From: Collinsella phocaeensis
GTDB taxonomy: Bacteria; Actinomycetota; Coriobacteriia; Coriobacteriales; Coriobacteriaceae
DNA length: 64,000 bases
NCBI RefSeq assembly: GCF_900119895.1
Contig: NZ_FQLR01000004.1
Location: forward strand, 248,001 to 312,000
Direction of reading: 5' to 3'
Shown: positions 1-8,464 of the stretch, in pieces
Position numbering within the stretch: position 1 is the stretch's first letter
Layout: each line of letters begins with the position of its first letter
Program-made: the position numbers and the translations under genes
The notes under the pieces: generated by a model
Seen by the model: only the letters and a program-made list of their open reading frames with translations
What the model was told of the DNA's origin: nothing
Database searches by the model: none

Positions 1-1785
1 CGCACGGCGGCCGAGGACGGCGGGCGAAGTGCGGCCGACGACACGGGCCGTGACGGCCGGGATGCCGGCCCCGCCCAGCGGCCGGTTCCTTCGGGTCGGC
101 GCGCCCGCGTTGCCCACTGGTGGCGCACGCGGCCCCTGGGCGTCACCTTCGGGGTGTACCTGGCGGTGTACCTCGTCGTCGCGACGGCGCTCACGTTCAC
201 CGCGATCAATGCGTTCGACAGCGAGGACATGTACCGGCGCTACACGATCGAGGTCGCCCTTTCCGACGGCTCCACGGTGCGCGGCGTGCCGGATTCGGGT
301 CCCTACATCTACAACCCGACGACCGGCGAGCTTTTGCCCGCGACCGAGATCATGGTGCCGGGCGAGAGCTCCTACGCGGTGTTCGCGAGCTTCGACGCCG
401 ACGCGGTGCCGGCCTCCCGTCCTGCGGAGGACGAAGACTACCGCGAGGTGTACGCGACGGCCGACGCGCTGCGGCGCGGCCAGGTGGAGCTGTTCGACTG
501 GGGCCTCAACTACAACGAGAGCTATGCGATGACCGAGGTCCTCGATTCCGACGAGCGCATCACCGCCAAGAACATCGCGTTCTACGATGCCGCCATGCGT
601 GCGGGCCGAGCGGATGCGGTCGGGGCGTTCGAGCGGGCGACAGGGGTCGACCTGGCCGAGGTGTTCGGTGCGGAGAACGTGTCCAACGTCGCCTACTACG
701 CGGATTCGATTCCCTCCGACGACCCGATCTACCGCATTCGGGTCGTGCTCACGGGAATCTTGCCGTTCGTGGTGTACGGAGGGCTCGCCTGGGTGATGTT
801 CCGCCGGTTCTACCGCGTGCACATCGCCGCGCCGCTGGAGGGCCTCGGGGCTGCGGCGCAGCGTATCGCGGAGCAAGACCTGGATTTTTCCATCGAGCCG
901 GTCCAGGGCAAGGAGCTCGGCGCGCTCGGCGCGACTCTCGAAGACATGCGCGCCTCGCTGCTTTCCGCCCAGCGCGAGCTGTGGCGCACGGCGGAGGAGC
1001 GCCGCCGGCTCAACGCCGCCTTCGCGCACGACCTGCGCACGCCGGTGACGGTCCTGCGCGGTACGGTCGATTTGGGCAGGATGCGCTTGGCGCGAGGGGC
1101 GGCCGTGGGCGAGGCGCAGCTCGATGCGCTGTCCGAGCAGGTCGACCGTTTGAGTCGATATGCCGACACCATGAGCGGGCTCACGAAGCTCGAGGACCGC
1201 GTGCTCGCGTGCGAGGGCGTTGCCGCCCGCGAGCTCGTGCGCCGCGTGCGCGCACATGCCGGCGAGGTCGTCGCGGCGCGCGGCGGCGGATTGCGGCTGG
1301 AGATGCTCGGCTCTGAATCCGGCGACGCGGACCTGCCGGGATCCCCCGAGGTCTCCGTCGACCTCCCCCTGGTGGAGGAGGTGCTCGAGAACCTGCTGAG
1401 CAACGCGTGCGGGCATGCGGCCTCCACGGTGCGCCTCGGCGTGCGCCTCGAGCGGCGGCCGCGGCGGACGACCTCGGCGTCCGGCGAAGATGGCGGCTTG
1501 ATGGAGGAGGAACTTCAGCTCGTCTGCATCGTGGAGGATGACGGTCCCGGGTTCAGCGCCGAGGCGCTGCGTCGCGCATGCGAGCCCTTCTACAGCGAGT
1601 CCAAGTCTCTCGAGCACTTCGGCGTGGGCCTCAACATCGCGCACACGCTGACGGCGCTGCATGGCGGCGCTCTCGAGCTGGGGGTCGCCGATGTGGGCGG
1701 GGCGCGGGTCGTGGCTCGGTTCGCCTGCTGTGTCGTCGGCGGGGCAGAGTCCTCGCCCGACGCGGATGCGCGCCCGCAAGGTTGA
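1..1785 (+). CDS. Sensor histidine kinase, 5' end outside the window
   Basis: This is a membrane sensor kinase of a two-component system. The frame is open to the first base of the window, so the true start lies upstream. The GTG at 154 is inside the first membrane helix and is unlikely to be the start. The visible 594 residues hold TM1 (about 46-69), an extracytoplasmic sensor region, TM2 (about 249-268), a HAMP linker, an H-box with FAHDLRTPV (phospho-acceptor His near 343), an N-box NLLSNA (about 465), a G1 box DDGPGF and a G2 box FGVGLNIA. That is the complete HisKA plus HATPase_c set. The partner response regulator is probably just upstream. The ligand cannot be told from the sequence. 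Confidence 0.93.
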   Translation, partial: RTAAEDGGRSAADDTGRDGRDAGPAQRPVPSGRRARVAHWWRTRPLGVTFGVYLAVYLVVATALTFTAINAFDSEDMYRRYTIEVALSDGSTVRGVPDSGPYIYNPTTGELLPATEIMVPGESSYAVFASFDADAVPASRPAEDEDYREVYATADALRRGQVELFDWGLNYNESYAMTEVLDSDERITAKNIAFYDAAMRAGRADAVGAFERATGVDLAEVFGAENVSNVAYYADSIPSDDPIYRIRVVLTGILPFVVYGGLAWVMFRRFYRVHIAAPLEGLGAAAQRIAEQDLDFSIEPVQGKELGALGATLEDMRASLLSAQRELWRTAEERRRLNAAFAHDLRTPVTVLRGTVDLGRMRLARGAAVGEAQLDALSEQVDRLSRYADTMSGLTKLEDRVLACEGVAARELVRRVRAHAGEVVAARGGGLRLEMLGSESGDADLPGSPEVSVDLPLVEEVLENLLSNACGHAASTVRLGVRLERRPRRTTSASGEDGGLMEEELQLVCIVEDDGPGFSAEALRRACEPFYSESKSLEHFGVGLNIAHTLTALHGGALELGVADVGGARVVARFACCVVGGAESSPDADARPQG

Positions 1786-1868
1786 GGTTTCATTTCTTGC
1801 CGACTGTTGACGGGGAGTTGACATTCATTTGAGACCCTCATGATGTTCCGAAATCCAGGAGGTGCATC

Positions 1869-2729
1869 ATGGGGTTCAAGCAGATGGTTCCGGTCCCGGA
1901 GGCGGAGACGCCTGTCGTGTCCGAATCCGCGCCTGCGCGCCGCCCCGTTCTCGAAACCGCGACGGCCCGGCTTCGCGACGACCGCGCTCGAGGCGGGCAT
2001 CGCGCCCGCCTGGTTCAGGGGTCCGCGCCGCGCCGCCGCGCGCGGCTCATCGCCTTCGCGGCGCTCGCTGTCGTCGCGGTCGCGCTGGCTGCGGCTTGCG
2101 TCAACTGGCTGCCGGCCGTATATGCCTGGCTGTCCGATCCCGCTGCGGTGCGTGCGTTCGTCGCGGAGCATGCGGTTCTCGCGCGCCTGGCGATCGTGGG
2201 CGTCAACGTGCTCCAGATCGTGCTGGCGTTTCTTCCGGGTGAGCCGGTCGAGCTTGCAAGCGGCTATGCGCTCGGATTCTTCGAGGGGACCGCGGCGTGC
2301 CTTGCCGCCAGCGCGATCGGTACCTCGATCATCTATCTTGCGGTCCGGCGCTGGGGCCACCGTGTCGTCGATCTGTTCTTCGACCAGGGGTATTTCGAGC
2401 GGTTCGACTGGCTGCACCGCACGCGCCGACTCGAGCTCATCATGCTCGCGGTGTTCCTCATCCCCGGGACGCCCAAGGATTTTCTCACCTACTTCGCGGG
2501 GTTGACGGACATGCGTTTCGGCACCGTCCTCGCGATCGCCACGTTCGGCCGCATCCCCTCGATCGTCACCTCGACGATAGCGGCGTCCTCGTTCGCGTCG
2601 GGGGATTACGGGCTCTTGGTCGGTGCGCTGGCAATCGCGGCGCTGCTGATCGCCGGGGGTGGCGTCGCGTATCGATACGTGCGTGCTCACGCGGAGCAGG
2701 ATGAAACGTCGGATGCGGTTGCACGGTAG
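1869..2729 (+). CDS. TVP38/TMEM64 (DedA-like, VTT domain) membrane protein
   Basis: This is an integral membrane protein of 286 residues of the TVP38/TMEM64 family, relatives of DedA proteins that are implicated in lipid scrambling or membrane homeostasis. After a basic cytoplasmic N-terminus (about 60 residues) come several hydrophobic helices. The family core is visible as FLPGEPVELASGYALG, followed by the loop LIPGTPKDFLTYFAGL and FGRIPSIVTSTIA. A strong AGGAGG lies 6 bases before the ATG. The gene starts 84 bases after the kinase stop and may be co-transcribed with the two-component system. The family call is firm. The physiological role is not visible. Confidence 0.9.
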   Translation: MGFKQMVPVPEAETPVVSESAPARRPVLETATARLRDDRARGGHRARLVQGSAPRRRARLIAFAALAVVAVALAAACVNWLPAVYAWLSDPAAVRAFVAEHAVLARLAIVGVNVLQIVLAFLPGEPVELASGYALGFFEGTAACLAASAIGTSIIYLAVRRWGHRVVDLFFDQGYFERFDWLHRTRRLELIMLAVFLIPGTPKDFLTYFAGLTDMRFGTVLAIATFGRIPSIVTSTIAASSFASGDYGLLVGALAIAALLIAGGGVAYRYVRAHAEQDETSDAVAR

Positions 2730-2855
2730 GCGCATGCCGCGGGCGCGTGGTTCGCACGGGCGCCGCGGACACGGTCCGAAACGGACACTGTGGGCATGTC
2801 CGGGCTGACGGTGCGGGAGTTTTAAGGTTTGATCGGATGGCAAGGGGAGAGACCC

Positions 2856-3038
2856 ATGGAAGATGTTGTTATTGGGGCGACCGGACCCGAGCGTATCGGT
2901 ACCGATGTTGCGCTGGACACGGTGGTCAACGCGGACGGCACGCTCGCCGGCGTGACGCCGCTGCGCGAGGACCGCGCGGCGCTCGCTTCGCTTGCGGTGC
3001 TCGTCGTGTCGGCGGCGCTGCTCGCGGTGTTCGCGTAG
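2856..3038 (+). CDS. Small single-pass membrane protein, unknown
   Basis: This is a 60-residue protein, MEDVVIGATG..., with an acidic polar N-terminal 40 residues and one C-terminal hydrophobic helix (ALASLAVLVVSAALLAVFA). AAGGGGAGA lies 5 bases before the ATG at 2856, which favours this start over the in-frame codon at 2829. A long GC-rich hairpin follows at 3055-3097. I recognise no family. It could be a small regulator or partner of a membrane protein, but nothing in the sequence shows it. Confidence 0.6.
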   Translation: MEDVVIGATGPERIGTDVALDTVVNADGTLAGVTPLREDRAALASLAVLVVSAALLAVFA

Positions 3039-3054
3039 CGCATGGTTCCGCTGG

Positions 3055-3097
3055 CCCGGCGCGCCGAAGGGGGACGCGCCCCTTTTGGCGCGCCGGG
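3055..3097. terminator. GC-rich hairpin after the small membrane gene
   Basis: A near-perfect inverted repeat with arms of about 18 bases (CCCGGCGCGCC... / ...GGCGCGCCGGG) flanks a 5-base loop. There is no T-run on either side, so it is a possible Rho-independent terminator or structural hairpin rather than a canonical one. Confidence 0.4.
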
Positions 3098-3344
3098 CGA
3101 AATGACGTCGCCTTCCCCGCGCGATGCGGCGCGGTGCGGCCCGTGTGGCCGCCGGGCGTCCGCGGCACCAGGTTCGGAGTGGCGCCGCAGGGACGCGATG
3201 GGGCCGCGCGGCACCGGCGCGGGCGCGATACGGGGCCTGGTTGGGTGCAGCGCGGTGCCGCGCCGTGCGCGTCCCGAGCCAAAGCGGGCTCCCGGCGGCG
3301 TCGAATCCGAACAAGGTCGACGCTATAAGGGGGTTGGTCCTTGC

Positions 3345-3494
3345 TCTCACCCCCGAAGTGAGTGGATTTTAACGAGTCTCGGTTGAAGCCGTGCTTTGAT
3401 GGGCGATTCGGTCGACATCTTCCCAGTTGAATGCTCTGTCAAGATAAAGCATAGAGAGTGGGTCCCTCAAAATCCACTCACTTCGGGGGTGAGA
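3345..3494. repeat. Palindromic repeat family A, copy 1
   Basis: A perfect 26-bp inverted repeat (3345-3370 and 3469-3494, with the motif CCACTCACTTCGGGGGTGAG in the right arm) encloses about 98 bases with no credible gene. A second, diverged copy lies at 15739-15884. Both share an interior stretch resembling TTCCCAGTTGAATGCT followed by AATAAAG or GATAAAG. The long terminal arms and the absence of an ORF fit a MITE-like element or a structured RNA. It sits between the small membrane gene and proC, 92 bases before the proC start. Confidence 0.75.
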
Positions 3495-3586
3495 CGTTCT
3501 TTTCGTCTTGGGAGCAGGCCTAAACCGAGCGCGCGTGGCGGTAGAATCTCCCCATCGAGACAACCTCCGTCGAAGGGGAGACGCAT

Positions 3587-4375
3587 ATGGATACGCGAAA
3601 CGTCAGCATCGGCCTCATCGGGTTTGGAAACATGGCGAGCGCCATGGCGGACGGCTGGATCGCGAGCGGCGCGGTTGCCGCGGGTAACCTGCGAGCGTGC
3701 GCCGGGCGCTTCGAGGCCCTTATGCCCCGCTGCGAAGCGCGCGGCATGGTTGCGCTGCCCGATGCCGCCGAGGTGGTTGCCGCATCGGATGTCGTGGTCG
3801 TCGCGGTAAAACCCTACATGATCGAGGGCGTACTCGTGCCCGTGCGGGAGCAGCTCGCCGGCAAGGCGATCCTGTCCGTGGCCGCGGGCTGGAATTGCGA
3901 GGCGTACGAGCGCGTCATTCCGGGGACGAACCATCTGTCCACGGTTCCCAACACGCCCGTCGCGATCAACGAGGGCGTCATCGCTTGCGAGAAGGCCTCG
4001 ACGCTCGATTCCGAGCAGCGCGATCTGGTCTTTTCGCTGCTCAAACTGCTGGGTTCCCCGATCGAGGTCGAGAGCCGCCTGCTGTCCGTCGCCGGCACCG
4101 TTGGCGGATGCTCGCCCGCGTTCATCGCGATGGTGATCGAGGCGCTGGGCGATGCGGCGGTCAAGCACGGCATCCCGCGCGCCACCGCGTACCAGATGGT
4201 GAGCCAGATGGTGGCAGGTACCGCCAAGCTGCAGCTCGCGACCGGCGCGCACCCCGGTGCGATGAAGGACGCCGTGTGCTCCCCGGGAGGGACCACCATC
4301 CGCGGCGTCGCGGAGCTCGAGGCCGCGGGCATGCGTTCGGCCTTCATCCGCGCGATTGATGCGATCGAGGGCTAG
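3587..4375 (+). CDS. proC: Pyrroline-5-carboxylate reductase
   Basis: This enzyme catalyses the last step of proline synthesis, NAD(P)H-dependent reduction of pyrroline-5-carboxylate to proline, in the cytosol. The 262-residue length is typical. The Rossmann glycine motif GFGNMA lies at about residues 12-17. The C-terminal dimer domain carries the family signature around GGCSPAFIAM and HPGAMKDAVCSPGGTTIRG. A GAAGGGGAG ribosome site precedes the ATG. It appears monocistronic, with repeat elements on both sides and no other proline genes nearby. Confidence 0.96.
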   Translation: MDTRNVSIGLIGFGNMASAMADGWIASGAVAAGNLRACAGRFEALMPRCEARGMVALPDAAEVVAASDVVVVAVKPYMIEGVLVPVREQLAGKAILSVAAGWNCEAYERVIPGTNHLSTVPNTPVAINEGVIACEKASTLDSEQRDLVFSLLKLLGSPIEVESRLLSVAGTVGGCSPAFIAMVIEALGDAAVKHGIPRATAYQMVSQMVAGTAKLQLATGAHPGAMKDAVCSPGGTTIRGVAELEAAGMRSAFIRAIDAIEG

Positions 4376-4407
4376 TTAGTCAGAGGGCCTTCCGAGGTGG
4401 AGGGCTC

Positions 4408-4490
4408 CGTGCCAAAGGGGACGGGCCCTCGCCAGAAGGGGCGTGCCCCAACGACATGTCGTGCCATGAGGGTACGCCCCTTCTGGCACG
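4408..4490. repeat. Palindromic repeat family B, copy 1
   Basis: This short imperfect palindrome begins CGTGCCAAAGGGGACG and ends in the complement-like CGCCCCTTCTGGCACG. It belongs to a family with copies at 19584-19677, 21041-21103 (left part missing) and 31206-31299. It has no coding capacity. This copy is the most diverged and lies between proC and the terminator of the next minus-strand gene. Confidence 0.7.
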
Positions 4491-4529
4491 GGGCCTCGGC
4501 TGCGCGGGAAGGGCTGGGCGCCACGGAGC

Positions 4530-4577
4530 GAAAACGCCCCCGCCTCGCGCTCGATTGAGCGGAAGGCGGGGGCGCTC
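4530..4577 (-). terminator. Rho-independent terminator of the small minus-strand gene
   Basis: Read on the minus strand, CGCCCCCGCC pairs with GGCGGGGGCG across a short loop and is followed directly by TTTT. It lies about 40 bases after the stop of the gene at 4616-4783. Confidence 0.7.
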
Positions 4578-4615
4578 CTCAAAGTCCAAGGGACTGGCGG
4601 CCGATGCGCTACACC

Positions 4616-4783
4616 TTAGAACCAGCTGTCGTCATCGTCCGTCTTGGGGCCGCGGTCGACGTAGATCTTGTGCGTGCGCTTCTCGAGAACGAACGCGACG
4701 ATCGCGAAGATGACGAGGCCCGCGACGAACAGCGTCGCCACGCCCTCGCGGGTTCCGAACAAAAAGGAAAAAATCGCGTCCAT
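4616..4783 (-). CDS. Small membrane protein, unknown
   Basis: This 55-residue protein begins [14 protein letters not shown]. One hydrophobic helix (about residues 16-33) is followed by a basic patch (LEKRTHK) and an acidic tail ending DDDDSWF. The start at 4783 is preceded on the minus strand by GAAGGCAGGA; the longer in-frame start at 4873 lacks such a site. It diverges from serS across about 135 bases and has its own terminator. Single-TM small proteins of this kind are common in Coriobacteria, but I do not recognise a named family. Confidence 0.7.
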   Translation of the reverse strand: MDAIFSFLFGTREGVATLFVAGLVIFAIVAFVLEKRTHKIYVDRGPKTDDDDSWF

Positions 4784-4918
4784 ATCCTGCCTTCTCGCCT
4801 TCTCGACTGTGGAAAAACTCACACAAGTATATACTGGCCAGTGCATGCTCATTACGCCAACCTGAACGAACATCGCCCCGGGCGCGCCCGGGGTGTTCAG
4901 GCGAATACCGGAGGCATT

Positions 4919-6211
4919 ATGCTCGATATCAAATTCGTCCGCGAGAATCCCGACGCCGTGGATGCGGCCATGTCTAACCGTCAGACCTCATGGGACCGCG
5001 AGAAGTTCTTCGCACTCGACGACGACCGCCGTGCCGTGATCGCCGAGGTCGAGGAGCTTCAGGCGACCCGTAACGCCGAGTCCAAGAAGATCGGCTCCCT
5101 CATGAAGGAGGGTAAGAAGGACGAGGCCGAGGCCGCCAAGGAGGCCGTGCGCCAGGTCAATGAGAAGATCGAGGGCCTGAGCAGCCGCCGTTCCGAGCTT
5201 GAGGCCGAGCTCGCCGACTTCATGAGCCGCCTGCCCAACATCCCGTGCGACGCCACTCCGGTGGGCGTGGACGAGACCGAGAACCCCGAGCGCCGTCGCG
5301 TGGGCGAGCCCCGTGACTTCGCCGCCGAGGGCTTCGAGCCCAAGGCCCACTGGGACCTGGGTACCGAGACCGGCATCCTGGACTTCGACCGCGGCGCCAA
5401 GCTCTCCGGCGCCCGCTTCACGGTGCTCTCCGGCGCCGGCGCCACGCTCGACCGCGCGCTGCAGAACTTCTTCCTCAACACCCATATCTCCCGCGGCTTC
5501 ACCGAGTTCATCCCGCCGGTCATCGTCAACCGCGAGATCATGTACGGCACCGGCCAGCTGCCCAAGTTCGAGGACGACGCCTACCACACCGGCGAGGACC
5601 AGTTCCTGATCCCCACCGCCGAGGTCGCGCTCACCAACCTGCACGCCGGCGAGACGCTCGACGCCTCCCAGCTTCCGCTGCGCTACACCGCGGGCACCCC
5701 GTGCTTCCGTGAGGAGGCCGGTTCGGCCGGTCGCGACACGCGCGGCATCATCCGCCAGCATCAGTTCACCAAGGTCGAGATGGTCAAGTTCGCCCGTCCC
5801 GAGGAGTCCGATGCCGAGCTCGAGAGCATGGTGGCCGAGGCCGAGTTCATCCTGCAGCAGCTGGGCCTGCCGTACCGCGTGATCAGCCTCTGCACCGGCG
5901 ACCTGGGTTTCTCGGCCCGCCAGACCTACGACATCGAGGTCTGGCTGCCCAGCTACAACGCCTACAAGGAGATCTCCTCCTGCTCCAACTGCGGCGACTT
6001 CCAGGCCCGTCGCGCGAACATCAAGTACCGCGATCCCGAGAACTTCAAGGGCACGCGCTTCGTGCACACGCTGAACGGTTCCGGCCTGCCCACCGGCCGC
6101 ACCATGGCCGCCATCATGGAGAACTACCAGAACGCCGACGGCTCCATCACGGTGCCCGAGGTCCTGCGCCCCTATATGGGCGGCATCGAGCGCATCGAGC
6201 CGCTGGCGTAG
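4919..6211 (+). CDS. serS: Serine--tRNA ligase
   Basis: This class II aminoacyl-tRNA synthetase charges tRNA-Ser (and tRNA-Sec where present). The 430 residues comprise the N-terminal antiparallel coiled-coil arm (about 30-110), then the catalytic core. Motif 2 is seen as [19 protein letters not shown] with the following [11 protein letters not shown], and motif 3 as [20 protein letters not shown]. The start at 4919 is set by GGAGG 4 bases upstream. The 5' leader contains a GC-rich palindrome near 4860-4901, but no T-box signature was found. A strong terminator follows. Confidence 0.98.
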   Translation: MLDIKFVRENPDAVDAAMSNRQTSWDREKFFALDDDRRAVIAEVEELQATRNAESKKIGSLMKEGKKDEAEAAKEAVRQVNEKIEGLSSRRSELEAELADFMSRLPNIPCDATPVGVDETENPERRRVGEPRDFAAEGFEPKAHWDLGTETGILDFDRGAKLSGARFTVLSGAGATLDRALQNFFLNTHISRGFTEFIPPVIVNREIMYGTGQLPKFEDDAYHTGEDQFLIPTAEVALTNLHAGETLDASQLPLRYTAGTPCFREEAGSAGRDTRGIIRQHQFTKVEMVKFARPEESDAELESMVAEAEFILQQLGLPYRVISLCTGDLGFSARQTYDIEVWLPSYNAYKEISSCSNCGDFQARRANIKYRDPENFKGTRFVHTLNGSGLPTGRTMAAIMENYQNADGSITVPEVLRPYMGGIERIEPLA

Positions 6212-6238
6212 CGGTCGCGCGTCGACGCGTGTTTCGGG

Positions 6239-6280
6239 GAGGCGCCCATCCGGTTGTTCGGGTGGGTGCCTCTTTCCTTT
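6239..6280 (+). terminator. Rho-independent terminator of serS
   Basis: The stem GAGGCGCCCATCCG pairs with CGGGTGGGTGCCTC, allowing G-U pairs, around a short loop. It is followed by TTTCCTTT. It begins 28 bases after the serS stop. Confidence 0.8.
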
Positions 6281-6356
6281 AAATCCCTGGACCCCGCGAT
6301 TCTTTTCGCCGGAAATGCCGACGTCGCGGGCGCTGCGACTGCGCGGGCCCGCCGGC

Positions 6357-7352
6357 CTAGCGGTCAGAGAAGAACCGCAGGGCGTTTTCGCCGCACAGCT
6401 TGGCGGTGATCTCCATGCCGAAGCGGGAGTTCAGAAGCTCCTGGAACGGCGGCATGTCGGAGGCGGTCCGGATAAACTCGGGCGTGTCGCATCCGTCGAA
6501 GTCGCTGCCGAGCGCCAGCACGTTCTCGCCGCCGCGCTCGAGGAACCGGTCGATGTGGCGAGAGAGGTCGTCGAAGTCCGGCGCGCCGCCTTCGGCGATG
6601 AAGTCGGTGCAGAAGTTGAGGCCCACGAGCCCGCCGCGTTCGCGAATGAGGTCGAACTGCACATCGGTAAGGTTGCGGGGGTGCCCGCAGACTGCGCGGC
6701 TGTTGGAATGGCTGGCGACGAGCGGGACGTCTGCGGCTCGCGTGACCTCCGAGAAGCAGCGGTCGTTGAGGTGGGAGACGTCGATGGCCATGCCCGCCTG
6801 CTCCATGCGGCGAAGGGCTGCAAGCCCCGCTCCGCTCAGCCCCTCGCCGGTGTCGTGCCCGCTGGCAAGGGGCCCTGCCGCGTTCCAGCTGAGAGACGCC
6901 ATGATGACGCCGGATCGCGCGGCCGCATCGACATAGGAAGGGTCGAGCGCGAAGAACCGGGCGTTCTCAACGGTGCGCAGGGCCGCGACCTTGCCGCTGC
7001 CGAGCAGCTCCCTGGCCTCGGCGCCCGTGCGCGCGAACGCGACGCGCTCCGTATTTTTCGAGACCTGCCGGTCGAGATAATCCCCGACGTGCCGAAAGAA
7101 CGCGAGGGACTCGGTGCAGGAGAGCTCATCGGGGATGAAGCAGGCGAAGCATTGCGCCCACGGGGTCGCGCCGATGCGGTCCAAAGACACCTGGCAGCGG
7201 TTGGACCCGAGTTCCCGGCAGGCAGACGGTTGCAGTTCGTCCCCCGGACCGTAAAACGGCATGCCGCAGCTGAGCTTGAGCGATTCCGGAAGCGCTTGCC
7301 ATGCTAGGCGGTCCGCGGTGTCGCAATGCAGGTCGAAAACGGCGTGAGCCAT
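6357..7352 (-). CDS. Membrane-dipeptidase family (peptidase M19) dipeptidase
   Basis: This is a 331-residue zinc dipeptidase of the renal/membrane dipeptidase family, which cleaves dipeptides and in bacteria is usually cytosolic. Metal-site motifs are all present: FDLHCDTADR near the N-terminus, RTVENA (bridging Glu), DVSHLND, ASHSNSRAVCGHPRNL, and LGSDFDG near the C-terminus. No signal peptide is visible. It is transcribed away from the unknown gene at 7505, and the LexA-like boxes at 7428-7457 lie in the shared intergenic region. Substrate preference cannot be read from the sequence. Confidence 0.93.
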   Translation of the reverse strand: MAHAVFDLHCDTADRLAWQALPESLKLSCGMPFYGPGDELQPSACRELGSNRCQVSLDRIGATPWAQCFACFIPDELSCTESLAFFRHVGDYLDRQVSKNTERVAFARTGAEARELLGSGKVAALRTVENARFFALDPSYVDAAARSGVIMASLSWNAAGPLASGHDTGEGLSGAGLAALRRMEQAGMAIDVSHLNDRCFSEVTRAADVPLVASHSNSRAVCGHPRNLTDVQFDLIRERGGLVGLNFCTDFIAEGGAPDFDDLSRHIDRFLERGGENVLALGSDFDGCDTPEFIRTASDMPPFQELLNSRFGMEITAKLCGENALRFFSDR

Positions 7353-7427
7353 GTGTCCCCCAATCCTCTGCCTTTCAGCCTAGCACGAGAATCGAGGATA
7401 GGGAGGGTAGGCTCGAAGTCTAAAAAA

Positions 7428-7472
7428 CGAACACAAGTTCTCACGAACATACGTTTGTATTTCGGATATACT
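7428..7472 (+). promoter_or_regulatory. Two LexA/DinR-like boxes over a promoter
   Basis: CGAACACAAGTTCT (7428-7441) and CGAACATACGTTTG (7444-7457) each match the Gram-positive SOS box CGAACRNRYGTTYC, apart from one or two positions. They are spaced 16 bases start to start. A -10 hexamer TATACT follows at 7467-7472, so the second box covers the -35 region, a normal LexA repression geometry. The motif match is seen directly. LexA control is inferred. Confidence 0.6.
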
Positions 7473-7504
7473 GGATCCAAGGCGAACGGGAGACGGGAGT
7501 TGCG

Positions 7505-7855
7505 ATGGATGCAGAGTTTGTAACCGATGCCCTGCTGTTCGAGAGCGAGCGGGACGAGGAGCGGGTCCGTATAGTATGCGGTGTTACCCCGGAGGGGGAG
7601 GTCGTGATCGTGCAGAGGACCTCAGGCCCCTTGACCTTATGGTGCTTCGAGGAGGAGGTGCACGACGTGGAGGTGCGCATCGCGGAATCGCAGGCTCCCG
7701 TTCTCCTGGGGCGTCTGGGGATGGAGAGCATCGAGAAGATACCGGCGGCCCTTCAGATTCGTTTTGCCGGCTACGACAGTGCCCTGCGCATCCGGGAATT
7801 CTGTCGTGAGGAGGGCGTGCCGTATGAGGTGCGCGAGCGTCAGGTCTGCCGGTAG
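7505..7855 (+). CDS. Unknown 116-residue protein, probably SOS-controlled
   Basis: This is a soluble, acidic protein of 116 residues with the ATG 33 bases after a TATACT -10 element and a GGGAG ribosome site. The first half looks like beta strands (RIVCGVTPEGEVVIVQRTSGPLTLWCFEEEVHDVEVRI). The second half is mixed and ends CREEGVPYEVRERQVCR. No signal peptide or membrane helix is seen and I recognise no family. The promoter carries two LexA-like boxes. A DNA-damage or stress role is inferred from the promoter only. Confidence 0.75.
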   Translation: MDAEFVTDALLFESERDEERVRIVCGVTPEGEVVIVQRTSGPLTLWCFEEEVHDVEVRIAESQAPVLLGRLGMESIEKIPAALQIRFAGYDSALRIREFCREEGVPYEVRERQVCR

Positions 7856-7898
7856 GAGGTGCGGCGATAATTATTTCAAAAAAATCTTGCAATTTAGC

Positions 7899-7930
7899 TT
7901 GACGGAGTGCGGGTGTGATGGCATTATATT
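7899..7930 (+). promoter_or_regulatory. Promoter of tRNA-Arg
   Basis: TTGACG at 7899-7904 is followed after 17-20 bases by an AT-rich CATTATATT that can serve as the -10. The tRNA 5' end is about 10 bases downstream. Confidence 0.5.
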
Positions 7931-7939
7931 CACTGCATT

Positions 7940-8016
7940 GCGGCGTTACCTCAGCTGGATAGAGGGTCTGACTACGAATCAGAACGTCACAGGTTCGAAT
8001 CCTGTACGCCGCACCA
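7940..8016 (+). tRNA. tRNA-Arg (anticodon ACG), CCA encoded
   Basis: A full cloverleaf is visible: acceptor GCGGCGT/ACGCCGC, D stem CCTC/GAGG, anticodon stem TCTGA/TCAGA with loop CTACGAA (anticodon ACG), and T arm ACAGG-TTCGAAT-CCTGT. The discriminator A and CCA follow at 8013-8016. The ACG anticodon, deaminated to ICG, reads CGU, CGC and CGA arginine codons. Confidence 0.97.
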
Positions 8017-8026
8017 GTTGAATTGC

Positions 8027-8052
8027 AAAGGACACCTTCGGGTGTCCTTTTT
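8027..8052 (+). terminator. Rho-independent terminator of tRNA-Arg
   Basis: The perfect hairpin AAAGGACACC-TTCG-GGTGTCCTTT is followed by TT, 10 bases after the tRNA end. Confidence 0.9.
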
Positions 8053-8464
8053 CTGTCTAAATGGCCTTGCTGGAGGGGCGTCGCCGCTGGCCCAGGTTTT
8101 TCTGCCCGGGCTCGCTCTTGTTGTCCGGCCGGGGCGGCTGCGCATCATGGTGTTCCTGCCGTCTAGGTGAGCGCGGCGTTAGCGGGATGCGCGATGAGCG
8201 GGTCGCTGCTCCGGCATGCCAAAGGGCGTGCGCTGCCTTTCGGCATGCTGCCTCGGAGCTTGGGGTCAGCGCCCTTTCGGTTGCGCATCCGTCCGGTGTC
8301 CGGGCACGCCGTTTCGCACGGATGCGTCGGCAAGCACAAAACGGGTGCGGCGGAGTGCACAAATCGGCGTGCGCGCGATTTTACCCGTTCTTCAGGTTGG
8401 CGGCATCCAAAGCGATGCTATGCGTTATGGTGAACAAGAAGTGGACAACCGGGAGGCGATTCAT
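8053..8464. other. Intergenic region before the GntR regulator
   Basis: I see no gene in these 412 bases. They hold an imperfect hairpin at 8214-8248 (GCATGCCAAAGG / CCTTTCGGCATGC), whose CCAAAGG arm resembles repeat family B but does not align over its length. A weak promoter candidate is TTGGCG (8397-8402) with TATGCG 16 bases on, about 40 bases before the regulator start. Confidence 0.4.

Noticed and set aside
4801-4918. T-box or SAM-type leader before serS
   Set aside because: The leader is short and lacks the T-box GGTGG...ACCGCG signature; it has only a GC-rich palindrome.
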